From Acidobacteriaceae bacterium (GTDB lineage Bacteria; Acidobacteriota; Terriglobia; Bryobacterales; Bryobacteraceae): a stretch of 10,018 bases of DNA. Position numbers and translations under genes: made by a program. Of the stretch, positions 1-7,543 are shown in pieces (the stretch's first letter is position 1; the number at the start of each line of letters is the position of its first letter). The notes beneath the pieces are model-generated. The model was not told where the DNA came from. It did no database searches and saw nothing but the letters and a program-made list of their open reading frames with translations. The stretch lies in NCBI GenBank assembly GCA_019244945.1, contig JAFASD010000183.1:1-10018 (forward strand). The letters run 5' to 3'.

Positions 1-818
1 ACCGTGAGACTGTTGGTTTCGCCGTAGTATTTGCCTCCGACGCCCTGTTGGAGATCGTTGCAAAGAACGCGGCGGCGTAGACGATCAGCCACATTGACGG
101 GGGTAGCAGGGCTTACGATCTGCTCGCCTTGCGAAACCGCGCGATGAAACAGAGGTATGTCCATTCCAAGCGAATCGAAGCGAAAGCAGAGCGGGTCGGC
201 TGCAACGGCTGTCGCCGCGACTTTCGTGAGGCCATAAGCGTTCAGCGACCACAAGAAGATACCGATGTTCTGAATGTTGTAGCGGCCTCGCCGAGACGAA
301 ATCTTGCGGACATCCACTTTGTGCGCGGTTTTATCGAAACCCGTGTCGATATATATTCCTGGTTGCCACTGCCGCAAGTTAGGCGCGTAGAAGTTATCCA
401 GGCGGATGTGGTTCATATATTGTGTGTCGGCGAGGATTTGGAAGAATTCCACCGCATGCGCGCCCCACGCGGTCACGTCACGAGCGAGTTGTTCCATGAC
501 CAGAACCGTGCCCTTCCGCCGCCGTAACGAGATGGTTTCGGCTACTTCCGAGCGAGGATTGTCTACGGACGGCGCGATTCCGTGAACCGCCTGATACCCG
601 ATCAGGTCCCCGATGTAGGGAATCACCCATTGGGCGCAGGTCTCGATGAATTGATCGTCATAGAGCTGATCTAGGTCGTCAGCGACGATTGCAATTTGCT
701 CCTGGATAAGAAGCAATAAGGATTCGAGCGGTCCTTTGTTGAGATTTTGCGATTGCGCGATTTGCGCATCACGGACGCGGTAGACCGCTGGCAGGAGATT
801 GAATAGATCGAAGCTCAT
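1..818 (-). CDS. gpI/gp7-like phage tail baseplate protein of a contractile injection system (3' end outside window)
   Basis: Translating the minus strand from the ATG at 818 gives 272 codons with no stop before the left edge, so the C-terminus is missing. The start MSFDLFNLLPAVYRVRD is followed by a helical, acidic stretch (LLLIQEQIAIVADDLDQLYD, about residues 35-54) and then WVIPYIGDLIGYQ (about 64-76). This layout resembles phage P2 gpI / R-pyocin gp7-type proteins: an 'LLPxxYR' start, a helical N-terminus, then a WxxPYIGDLxG segment. In T4 and PVC such a protein joins two gp6-type subunits to make a baseplate wedge; that role is inferred here. A later Arg-rich patch, SLRRRKGT, is visible near residue 97. 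The start overlaps the stop of the preceding gene as ATGA, and an AGGA lies 8 nt upstream, so the start is well supported. It is the last visible gene of the operon. The gene is certain, the gp7 role moderately so. Confidence 0.85.
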   Translation of the reverse strand, partial: MSFDLFNLLPAVYRVRDAQIAQSQNLNKGPLESLLLLIQEQIAIVADDLDQLYDDQFIETCAQWVIPYIGDLIGYQAVHGIAPSVDNPRSEVAETISLRRRKGTVLVMEQLARDVTAWGAHAVEFFQILADTQYMNHIRLDNFYAPNLRQWQPGIYIDTGFDKTAHKVDVRKISSRRGRYNIQNIGIFLWSLNAYGLTKVAATAVAADPLCFRFDSLGMDIPLFHRAVSQGEQIVSPATPVNVADRLRRRVLCNDLQQGVGGKYYGETNSLT

Positions 819-3706
819 TGGAGCGTTCCTAAGACTATGCTTTTCGGGTCGGGGTCGATCACGAGAATTTCAGCCGGTTTCGGGAGATGCTTCGGATTCG
901 CGACAGGCACATACGGGCAGATACGTGTCGGAGAGCCGGATTTTGGACGCTTTACATGCACTTTCTGGGCGAGCCAGTTGTAATAGCTCGAGACGGAGTA
1001 GTTGCCCGCATTCAAATCGCCGGCCCCGCTTGTCGCAACTATCTTGAGCTTTGTCACATTAACGCCGATCACGCCGGGAATTCCTTGAATAAGTGCCGCT
1101 ATTTCGCCAGTAGAAACACCTTGTCCGAAGCTGCGTGCGGCGAAGCTATAGTTCTGAGTAAGTGAGGCCGTAACCGCGGCTTGAACAGCTTTGGGATCGT
1201 ACGCGGGATCGTAGGCGATATCGGCTTCGAATCGAAAGAGGGTCTCCAAGAACGAGACGGCGTGGATAGAAATGAGTGGATTGTCGTAGTTTTTGAGGGA
1301 CGCAATCAGGTTCGCAAGAGTCGGATTGCCCGGCGGTAGCGCGGCTCCGTTCACCCCGGCGACGGTGAGAAAGACGCCGCGCCCGGGCCCGTTGTTTATC
1401 CACATAGCTTGCGCTTTGGCTATGCCTGCAAATGTGGCCGCGTAGTTTTGGTAATCGCTGATGGATACTGCGCGGCCGAGCGTGAGTACTGATAGCGGCG
1501 CATTTGCGCGGACATCGTCAATCGATTGCGCATCCTGTCCGCCCGTCGCGGCTTCGGGATTGATGACGCCACTCACGCCGACTGGACGGTCAATCAGCGT
1601 GGTGATGGAACCGGCACCGACGTTCCCCGCTGACCCTAAGCCGACTCGATAAGTGGCCTGAACATTGTTTTGCCCCGTGGGAAGAGTCGAGCCTTCTACG
1701 CCATCCCCAAAGAGAATTTTTGTAGACCCGCCGGGCTGGTTGAGAGTGGCGTACACTTGCGCCGTTTGCGCCTGGTTGTAGAGGCTCGGGACTTCGGTCC
1801 ATGTCACGCCATTGGCCGACACCTGAAGCGTGCTTTGGCCGCCCGTCGGAGTAGGAGCTTGCACAAAGGTTAACGGCGCCTGTTTCAGAGTAAACGCTTG
1901 ATTCGAGGTTGCCGCTGAGCCGTTGCCCAGAATTTCGGCCGTAGACTGGCCCCCGGTTGCTAACCCGACGTTCGCATTTAGAGTTGTTACGGTCCGATCA
2001 TAACAATTGAGCAGGTTCGAGCTCAATGCGATTTGCGTGTGCGGAAAAGGCATATTGATGGTCGCCAAAGAGGAGATCGGCGCGTATTCCTGAATTACGG
2101 GATCGCTCTTGCTAGACGCGGCGAGTGTGAAGTTCGAGAGTAAGGCTGTAACGCTTCCGGTCCTGTTATTCGCATCGGCTACGCGCAAGGTGAAAGTTGA
2201 CGTGGAGATCGTCCAATCCGGGATCGAGCCATCCGAGTTGAACGGCCCTGGGCCAATGATGCTAAGCACGTCACCCGGATGCAGAGTGACTGGATCCGTG
2301 CCGTCATCGGGCGTGAACTGGAGCTGGGGATCGACGCCGCTATTTACGCTCAACTTTTGCGCCTTACCCGAAGGCGCGATAACTTGCACGGCAGCCAAAT
2401 CCGGGCGAATTACCTCAAGATCCACAACCGAGCCATACAATGGGTACTTCAGAGGTTGCTCGGCAACGGCCAGTAACTCGCTCTGAACTAATGCGGAAGC
2501 AGAGCGAGTATCGTTGTAGTAAGCCGATAGATTATTGTTCGTATCGGTCGCGACCCGGCTGATTTTGCCGCTCATAGCGAAATCGGAGCGGGTAATAGTC
2601 GTCACTGAGTCAAGTAGAAAGAGGGTGACGAGCCCCGCTGGAGAGCGCGACGTCTTCTCGTCGGGTTTGATGAGCGCCAGCCAACTACCCTTGGATAGCT
2701 TGGAATACACCGCATCCAGATCAACCAGGCCCTCCGCCGCGAGATTATGAATTCCGAAATCCCAGTCCGTTTCGCTACTGTTCAGCAATCCTGCATTCGC
2801 CAGTTGTTTGATAGTTTTCGCTGCAAGCATTAGAGGATTTACCGCGTTGTAGCCGAACAGAGCCGCGCGCTGGCGAAGCGCGTAGAATTTTGGATTCTCC
2901 TGTGCGGGTTTGATACCCGCAGGCTGATCGCCCAGCGGGTCACTCCACGCCACAAGAGTTCGGCCGTTCGCCGAATCTACGGTGATTGCAGTGACTACCC
3001 TGATGTCCCAGTTTTTACTCGTATTGTCATTCAGACGTTCGTCACCGACGATAAGGATGGCGTCACCGGTTTGCAGCTGCGTCGCCGTGCCTTGAAGATA
3101 AACGCTGGTGTCGCCCATCTGCGGAATCCAGGGAAGTCCCGTCTGAATGGGCAATGCACTCCAATCAGCCTTCGCCAGGATGTCCGCCGCCGTCTCAAAC
3201 GTTTGCGCCTGTTGTCCCTGCGCCGGCACGCTTTGCACCTGCGTGCCTTTCGGAATGAGGATCGCGGGCGTCGAAGGATCGGCGGGGGCGCCCGTCGCCG
3301 CCTTCAATGTAAATGCTAAGTAAGTCGAGGCAGAAACACCCGGTGACGGTTGATACCCAATTAAACGCGATAATTCGATCAGCGACCGTAGCTGAACGGC
3401 TGTTCGTAGATAACTTTCGTTTGCCAGCCGTTCTTGGTAAAAAGTCAGAATGTCGAGTACAACGGCGGTCGCGTCAAGCAGCGCAATCGTGAAGTCGTCG
3501 TCATCTCGCGTTTTTAGCGGCGCGAGCGCTGGATAATCGGAGCTCGACAGCCGAGCTAACATCGATTCCTTGAAGGTGGCCCAAGTCCCGGTGCGGTATG
3601 CGATGGCGGAAAGACCAGGCAGATTGTTTTCGCCCTGAGGCGTCTGCACACTGATCCCAAGGCAACATCCACAAGCGCAATTAGGGGTGCCGGTGCAGCA
3701 GTTCAT
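815..3706 (-). CDS. Second gp6/baseplate J-like wedge protein (putative baseplate assembly protein, 963 aa)
   Basis: A large BpJ/gp47-type protein expected in the baseplate wedge ring around the spike. The N-terminus is Cys-rich (CCTGTPNCACGCC, residues 3-15). A conserved block follows at about 68-130: DDDDFTIALLDA, then DILTFYQERLANESYLRTA, then LIGYQPSPGVSAS, the pattern of 'putative baseplate assembly protein' families (TIGR02243-like, from memory). The J core is C-terminal: FGDGVEG (666-672), ATYRVGLGSAGNVGAG (684-699), ATGGQDAQSIDDVRANAP (720-737), then GRAVSISDYQNY (744-755). A basic, Pro-rich tail (about 917-963) extends past the core. The core shares these motifs with the upstream 1045-aa protein, but the N-terminal halves have diverged. 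The start is the ATG at 3706, 7 bp after the previous stop, with GGAAAG 10 nt upstream. The stop overlaps the next start as ATGA. No frameshift is seen. Family assignment is strong; the exact place in the wedge is inferred. Confidence 0.92.
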   Translation of the reverse strand: MNCCTGTPNCACGCCLGISVQTPQGENNLPGLSAIAYRTGTWATFKESMLARLSSSDYPALAPLKTRDDDDFTIALLDATAVVLDILTFYQERLANESYLRTAVQLRSLIELSRLIGYQPSPGVSASTYLAFTLKAATGAPADPSTPAILIPKGTQVQSVPAQGQQAQTFETAADILAKADWSALPIQTGLPWIPQMGDTSVYLQGTATQLQTGDAILIVGDERLNDNTSKNWDIRVVTAITVDSANGRTLVAWSDPLGDQPAGIKPAQENPKFYALRQRAALFGYNAVNPLMLAAKTIKQLANAGLLNSSETDWDFGIHNLAAEGLVDLDAVYSKLSKGSWLALIKPDEKTSRSPAGLVTLFLLDSVTTITRSDFAMSGKISRVATDTNNNLSAYYNDTRSASALVQSELLAVAEQPLKYPLYGSVVDLEVIRPDLAAVQVIAPSGKAQKLSVNSGVDPQLQFTPDDGTDPVTLHPGDVLSIIGPGPFNSDGSIPDWTISTSTFTLRVADANNRTGSVTALLSNFTLAASSKSDPVIQEYAPISSLATINMPFPHTQIALSSNLLNCYDRTVTTLNANVGLATGGQSTAEILGNGSAATSNQAFTLKQAPLTFVQAPTPTGGQSTLQVSANGVTWTEVPSLYNQAQTAQVYATLNQPGGSTKILFGDGVEGSTLPTGQNNVQATYRVGLGSAGNVGAGSITTLIDRPVGVSGVINPEAATGGQDAQSIDDVRANAPLSVLTLGRAVSISDYQNYAATFAGIAKAQAMWINNGPGRGVFLTVAGVNGAALPPGNPTLANLIASLKNYDNPLISIHAVSFLETLFRFEADIAYDPAYDPKAVQAAVTASLTQNYSFAARSFGQGVSTGEIAALIQGIPGVIGVNVTKLKIVATSGAGDLNAGNYSVSSYYNWLAQKVHVKRPKSGSPTRICPYVPVANPKHLPKPAEILVIDPDPKSIVLGTLQ

Positions 3707-3713
3707 CGAATTA

Positions 3714-6700
3714 CTACTTTCCGCCTTGCAATGTCAGAGTGAGCTGGCCGTGATTGGGGAAGCTGGGATCGTTATCCATACGCGCAATCTGGAACGGTCC
3801 GAGCGGTATCTCGCCCTTAGAAAGGTACAGGTTAGTAGTGACTCCTTGCGGCGCGAAAACGGTCGCAGTTACGCTTTGGACTCCCGCGACCGTTCGCGCG
3901 GCGGCGTAAATGGGACTAAGATAAACGGTTTGTCCGAAGGTAAAGTTATCGGGGTAGAAGATGCCTCTTTGCCCATTGGGCAGGATCTTGCTGCCTAATA
4001 CCTGCATCAGCGATTGCCGAACATAGCTCTGGAAATAATCGGGATCCACGCAAAGTGTCAGTGAGATCTGCAATGGCACATACTCCGGCGATTCAAGTTG
4101 AATGTCCTGACCGGCGAGCCGGTACCGATTAATGTTCTGGCGGAGCGCCGTTGCAAGAGCGGATGTGAGATTTCCGGCGCCTTGTGGCTCCGCCGTGATG
4201 AAAACCGTATACCAACTGCCGGTCCAGCGCAGGGTGGCGATGGCATTGTCCACCTGCGAATTCATTTCCGTGACACGCTCATAGTCGGCCATAGTCACCG
4301 CGCGCTCCTGGGTCATGAAGGCCTGTGGAGCGCGTCTGCGAATCTGGTCGGTGGTCTCGGGATCGGTTCCGCCAGTTGCAGGCAAAGGATTGGTGCAGGA
4401 TTGGATGCGCGAGTCGGTCGAGTAAATGATGGTTCCGGCGCCGACATTACCCGCGGTTCCGTTGCCGATACGATAAGACGCCATGAACATCGTCCCCGAA
4501 TCCGGGCGAAATCCATTCACGTCATCCCCAAAGCGCAGATAGGACGTTCCGTTGGATTCGATTTCAACAACGAAGTTTGTGTCCGTGGACGAAGCGGCAA
4601 GCAGATCCGGCTCTGGTGTCCACGTTTTGCTGTTTCCCTCGAAAGTGCTGGTGAGAGTTATTATCGGCAGAGCTTGATTCGTGTCATAGTGCATCAGGTC
4701 ATAAGCCGAGAGGCTGAGATTCGGCTCCTGCGAAAAAGTTTCTACGCTGATGAGGTGAGCGCTCGGACTGAACTGCTCGGCTACTACAGGCAGATTGACC
4801 CCTACGGCGCCAGATGCTGGGGAGTAGAGCACGAGTAAGTTGAACTCGTCGGGATTCTCCAAATTCCCTTGCGCTAGGACGCCGAAGAGCGAGGGCCATG
4901 CGGAGGGCTTAGTGGGTTGAATCACGAGATAAGTGTTTCCGCCGCCGTCCTGCAGATTGAGTGTTCCGCTATTCGGAAGCATGGTGGTTTTCATCGGAAA
5001 GCTCGATGGCGGAGTCCCAGAAGGAGTAAAACTGCTGGGCACCTGCACGAATCGGGAGAGCGAGTTTAATTGTTGGGCGGCGGTTTTCGGGTCGGGGAGA
5101 TCGGGATAACTTTCGAGGACGACAGGAGTGCTCGCTGACGTGGGCTGGAACACAACGGCAAGATCGAAGTTGGGCGGGTGTATGGCATTTTCATTCGCTA
5201 AGACGCCGAAATACTGGGGCCAGGAAGCAGGGTCGTCAGCTTTTATAATCAGCGAGACCAAGCCGTTTGCGTCGGTGAGGGTTGCGAATCCGATAACCGG
5301 CAATCGCACGAGGTCGGGCGTGATGGGCGCGCCGGCTACAGGCAATGGCACGGCTTGCGTGAGCGGCGTGTCGGGAACTGTTGGACGATAACGAACGGGA
5401 AGCGGCACGGGAGCGGCGGGCGCGCACCGGTTTCCCGCTGGGTTCGGCGGCTGAAATATTTTCGGCTGCGGAACTGTCCGCAGCGGCTTGCCTGAAAACG
5501 ATAAACCCTGATCGGCGAGCACCACATTGCCGAATGCTTGGCTGACATTCTGCAGAGGCTTCTGCGCGCCTGAATCTATGTACGTGGAAGAAAGGCAGAG
5601 GGGGAACGGAAGTGCGTCATCCGTTGACCATTGAATTTCGATCACCGATATGTCGTAGAGCGGGTCTACAAGCGTGTTGACACCCGTTAATCGCACCGCG
5701 CAACGGTGGCGAATATCGGCGTCAGCTGGTTTGCCCGTCTGCGGTCCCAAGATTTCCTCGAAGATGAGAACGTCTCCGGGTTGCAGCTTGGGAAAAGGGC
5801 CCGCGAGAGTCGCTTCGGTCGAGCCGGCGGGAAGACAGCAGTTCTTTTCGCCCCACGTGTAGAAATTCATCACGTTGTGTTCGGGGTAGAGAACCGCCTC
5901 CTGCATAGGCTCGAACACAACCACGCCGGCGATGAGCGCTGCTTCTTCGTTGTTCGATCCAACTTCAAGGCTGGAGGGCATGTTCGGCGCGAAGGTGTAG
6001 AACCGTGTATTCGTTTGATGGAGCGTGAATTGTTGCGAGACCGTCAGTTGTATCCAAGCGCGCGAATTGCTGCCGTCGTGAACGTGATAATCAACCAGCA
6101 GAGCGTGCCGGCGCAAGGAGACACGACTCCGCGCGGTGTTGATGTAAGCCTCGGTCGCAACGGCGTCTTGTTGGTAGCTCAAGTAATCGCCGACGTAGGA
6201 AATCAATTCGGCCAGTGCGATACCAAGATCCGCCTCGCTCGTCGCGCCCCAGTCCGGCAGAAGCTGGTTCATGCGATCGAGCATGATGGTGCGGAACGAT
6301 CCGTAATCTTTCGCCAGGTAGTTAATGGCCGGTGGGGTGGGCAGTTGCGGTGGGCAATCGCATGGCGCAGGCGCGCAATCGAAATACGGCGGACATTCTA
6401 CTTTGAAGGAGAATTGGGCTTCCGCGAGCTGCGGATCAAAGCCGTCGAGCACCTCCGTAACTTCGAATGAGTCCTCTTGAGCGGCTGTCGCGTCGTTGAC
6501 CAGGCGCAACGTGTACGGGGAAAAATCACCAGCCGCACTGGTACGAACGACGAGCGTATTCGGTCTGTCGGTAAGCTTCGCGAGATATGTGCTCTCCTGG
6601 GCCGTCGCTTGAGAAGGCAGGGAATTTGCCGGCGCAATCCATAGTGCGGTAATGCCGGTGATGCTTTCGCCGCCGGTGATCAGAACGTTGTTCGGCGTGA

Positions 6701-6851
6701 GCGTTTTGGTAACCGGCTTGAGACAATGCACCACGAGAGTGCGTTGCGGCAGATCGTCGGGTGACAATACTTCGAGATAGTTAATCCCGTTCAAGGCGGG
6801 ATTATCGAGCACATCCTTCTTGCGGGTCTCGGTGCAGCAGTTGTATATCAC
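3714..6851 (-). CDS. First gp6/baseplate J-like wedge protein carrying an internal domain duplication (1045 aa)
   Basis: A large baseplate wedge protein. Residues 1-155 form an N-terminal domain that includes NGINYLEV (21-28). A Cys/Pro linker (CPPYFDCAPAPCDCPP, 153-168) leads to the strongly conserved block INYLAKDYGSFR (176-187), ADLGIALAELISYVGDYLSY (207-226), and DAVATEAYINTARSRVSLRR (229-248). This pattern is typical of TIGR02243-like putative baseplate assembly proteins (from memory). The J/gp47 core is C-terminal: LRFGDDVNG (772-780), ASYRIGNGTAGNVGAG (791-806), ATGGTDPETTDQIRRRAP (825-842), and ERAVTMADYERV (849-860). Between a Pro-rich linker (about 460-515) and this core lie two copies of a related module (527-570 and 635-678). 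The start codon is GTG at 6851, overlapping the TGA of the gp25 gene as GTGA, with GGGAG 9 nt upstream. An adjacent second paralog suggests the two act together. Family assignment is strong; the subunit arrangement is inferred. Confidence 0.92.
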   Translation of the reverse strand: MIYNCCTETRKKDVLDNPALNGINYLEVLSPDDLPQRTLVVHCLKPVTKTLTPNNVLITGGESITGITALWIAPANSLPSQATAQESTYLAKLTDRPNTLVVRTSAAGDFSPYTLRLVNDATAAQEDSFEVTEVLDGFDPQLAEAQFSFKVECPPYFDCAPAPCDCPPQLPTPPAINYLAKDYGSFRTIMLDRMNQLLPDWGATSEADLGIALAELISYVGDYLSYQQDAVATEAYINTARSRVSLRRHALLVDYHVHDGSNSRAWIQLTVSQQFTLHQTNTRFYTFAPNMPSSLEVGSNNEEAALIAGVVVFEPMQEAVLYPEHNVMNFYTWGEKNCCLPAGSTEATLAGPFPKLQPGDVLIFEEILGPQTGKPADADIRHRCAVRLTGVNTLVDPLYDISVIEIQWSTDDALPFPLCLSSTYIDSGAQKPLQNVSQAFGNVVLADQGLSFSGKPLRTVPQPKIFQPPNPAGNRCAPAAPVPLPVRYRPTVPDTPLTQAVPLPVAGAPITPDLVRLPVIGFATLTDANGLVSLIIKADDPASWPQYFGVLANENAIHPPNFDLAVVFQPTSASTPVVLESYPDLPDPKTAAQQLNSLSRFVQVPSSFTPSGTPPSSFPMKTTMLPNSGTLNLQDGGGNTYLVIQPTKPSAWPSLFGVLAQGNLENPDEFNLLVLYSPASGAVGVNLPVVAEQFSPSAHLISVETFSQEPNLSLSAYDLMHYDTNQALPIITLTSTFEGNSKTWTPEPDLLAASSTDTNFVVEIESNGTSYLRFGDDVNGFRPDSGTMFMASYRIGNGTAGNVGAGTIIYSTDSRIQSCTNPLPATGGTDPETTDQIRRRAPQAFMTQERAVTMADYERVTEMNSQVDNAIATLRWTGSWYTVFITAEPQGAGNLTSALATALRQNINRYRLAGQDIQLESPEYVPLQISLTLCVDPDYFQSYVRQSLMQVLGSKILPNGQRGIFYPDNFTFGQTVYLSPIYAAARTVAGVQSVTATVFAPQGVTTNLYLSKGEIPLGPFQIARMDNDPSFPNHGQLTLTLQGGK
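4818..4949 (-). repeat. Protein-level repeat, copy 2, in the 1045-aa wedge protein
   Basis: Residues 635-678, 108 residues downstream of copy 1, with the WP...FGVLA core kept. Similarity continues weakly past the core (PVVLESY after copy 1, PVVAEQF after copy 2), so the true unit may be about 100 residues. Between this copy and the J core lies only a short connector (about residues 696-745). Confidence 0.75.
5142..5273 (-). repeat. Protein-level repeat, copy 1, in the 1045-aa wedge protein
   Basis: Residues 527-570 of the first gp6-like protein align without gaps to residues 635-678. By my own count 18 of 44 positions are identical. Shared anchors are D-x-x-G, L-x-I, P-x-x-WP, FGVLA, N-x-x-x-P, F-x-L-x-V and a final P. 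The repeat is visible only in the protein, which implies an old duplication. I do not recognise the module. Confidence 0.75.
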
Positions 6852-7210
6852 TGGGCGGTGCTCCCGTAGACAAACGTCTGAACTTCCGTCACATCGGTGC
6901 TCAAGGGCGTGTAAGTCACAGTAACCGTCAGAACCGCATCATCGGCGGAAGCGACAACCGATTGCACTTTGACGTAGTTACTCAGCCATTTCTGCAAAGC
7001 TCCTTGAACGGAGAACTGAGTAGCGGCCGCTAACTCAACGCTGTTCGGCGCGAACGGAAGCTGTAACAATCCGCTGCCGAAATCGGGCAGATTCACGCGC
7101 TCGCCTGGAGAGGTAAACAGAACCTGTTCCACCATTTGGCGTATGTAGTCAGCCAGGGGATCCGCGGTCCTGCCACGCCCGTCGAATTGATATGGAAAGT
7201 TGACGTTCAT
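6848..7210 (-). CDS. gp25-like baseplate wedge protein (GPW/gp25 family, 120 aa)
   Basis: A small lysozyme-like-fold wedge protein of the T4 gp25 / P2 gpW / Afp9 family, which joins the baseplate wedge to the first sheath ring. The family signature is clear: an N-terminal FPYQFDGRGRT, a helix (DYIRQMVEQVLFTSPGERVN, 21-40) and the hallmark LPDFGSGLLQLPFAPN (41-56). A second amphipathic helix (58-80) and the usual C-terminal strand pair (VLTVTVTYTPL, VQTFVYG) follow. At 120 aa it is of normal length. The ATG at 7210 lies 9 bp after the PAAR gene stop. The sequence before it has no clear Shine-Dalgarno, so translation may depend on re-initiation. The stop overlaps the next start (GTGA). Type VI secretion uses a relative (TssE), but the neighbours here are of eCIS/phage type. 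Confidence 0.95.
   Translation of the reverse strand: MNVNFPYQFDGRGRTADPLADYIRQMVEQVLFTSPGERVNLPDFGSGLLQLPFAPNSVELAAATQFSVQGALQKWLSNYVKVQSVVASADDAVLTVTVTYTPLSTDVTEVQTFVYGSTAQ
6861..6865 (-). promoter_or_regulatory. Ribosome binding site supporting the GTG start of the first gp6-like gene
   Basis: On the minus strand GGGAG lies 9 nt before the GTG at 6851, inside the 3' end of the gp25 coding sequence. It supports GTG, rather than a later ATG, as the start. Together with the GTGA overlap it suggests translation coupled to the gp25 gene. Confidence 0.6.
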
Positions 7211-7219
7211 GGCGGGATT

Positions 7220-7540
7220 TCAGGTGGCAATAACACGTGTCTGGGCAACAACCGGAAGTAGCGGCGTGCCTGTGGGAGCGCAAATCGCCGTGCCGGTCAT
7301 GATCACGACGGGCTGTGCTTCCGAAGTTACTCGCACCGCGCCGACAACCCATTGGCCTGTTACGCATGGGCCATTCCCGGCCGGCGGAACAAACGCGCAC
7401 CCGGCTACTGTGTAAGGCGCGGCAATGGTGGTGATCGGCATGCCCGAGACCAGTACGCGCGGACTCGGAACGGTAGGAATTGCTTGTCCTGCATGTGAGC
7501 AGAGCACAGTTGCGCCGACATGTAGAATTGGTCCGGGCAT
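7220..7540 (-). CDS. PAAR-like spike-tip protein (Afp10-like, 106 aa)
   Basis: A small protein expected to cap the end of the spike and sharpen it. The sequence starts MPGPILHVGATVLCSHAGQA and is rich in short Gly/Pro/Val beta segments, with repeated VLVSGMPITTIAAPY and PVVIMTGTAICAPTGTPL motifs, as in PAAR-like proteins. Cysteines sit at residues 14, 48, 59 and 87 and histidines at 7 and 16, giving a possible metal site. Canonical PAAR proteins bind zinc with three His and one Cys, so the ligands here seem different. The start is the ATG at 7540, with GGTGG 8 nt upstream and only 3 bp after the spike gene stop. Position next to the spike gene supports the role. There is no C-terminal extension that could be an effector. 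Confidence 0.85.
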   Translation of the reverse strand: MPGPILHVGATVLCSHAGQAIPTVPSPRVLVSGMPITTIAAPYTVAGCAFVPPAGNGPCVTGQWVVGAVRVTSEAQPVVIMTGTAICAPTGTPLLPVVAQTRVIAT

Positions 7541-7543
7541 TCG

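Noticed and set aside
129..527. A 132-codon open frame on the plus strand at the left edge
   Set aside because: The minus strand here encodes the gpI/gp7-like protein with conserved motifs and a proper ATGA-coupled start, so the plus frame is a shadow.
4098..4838. A 246-codon open frame on the plus strand
   Set aside because: Antisense to the conserved J core of the 1045-aa protein; no recognisable domain and no neighbouring plus-strand genes.
5706..6470. A 254-codon open frame on the plus strand
   Set aside because: It is fully antisense to the conserved N-terminal and middle part of the first gp6-like protein, has no family-like motifs, and is Arg/Val-rich as expected for the reverse of a GC-biased gene.
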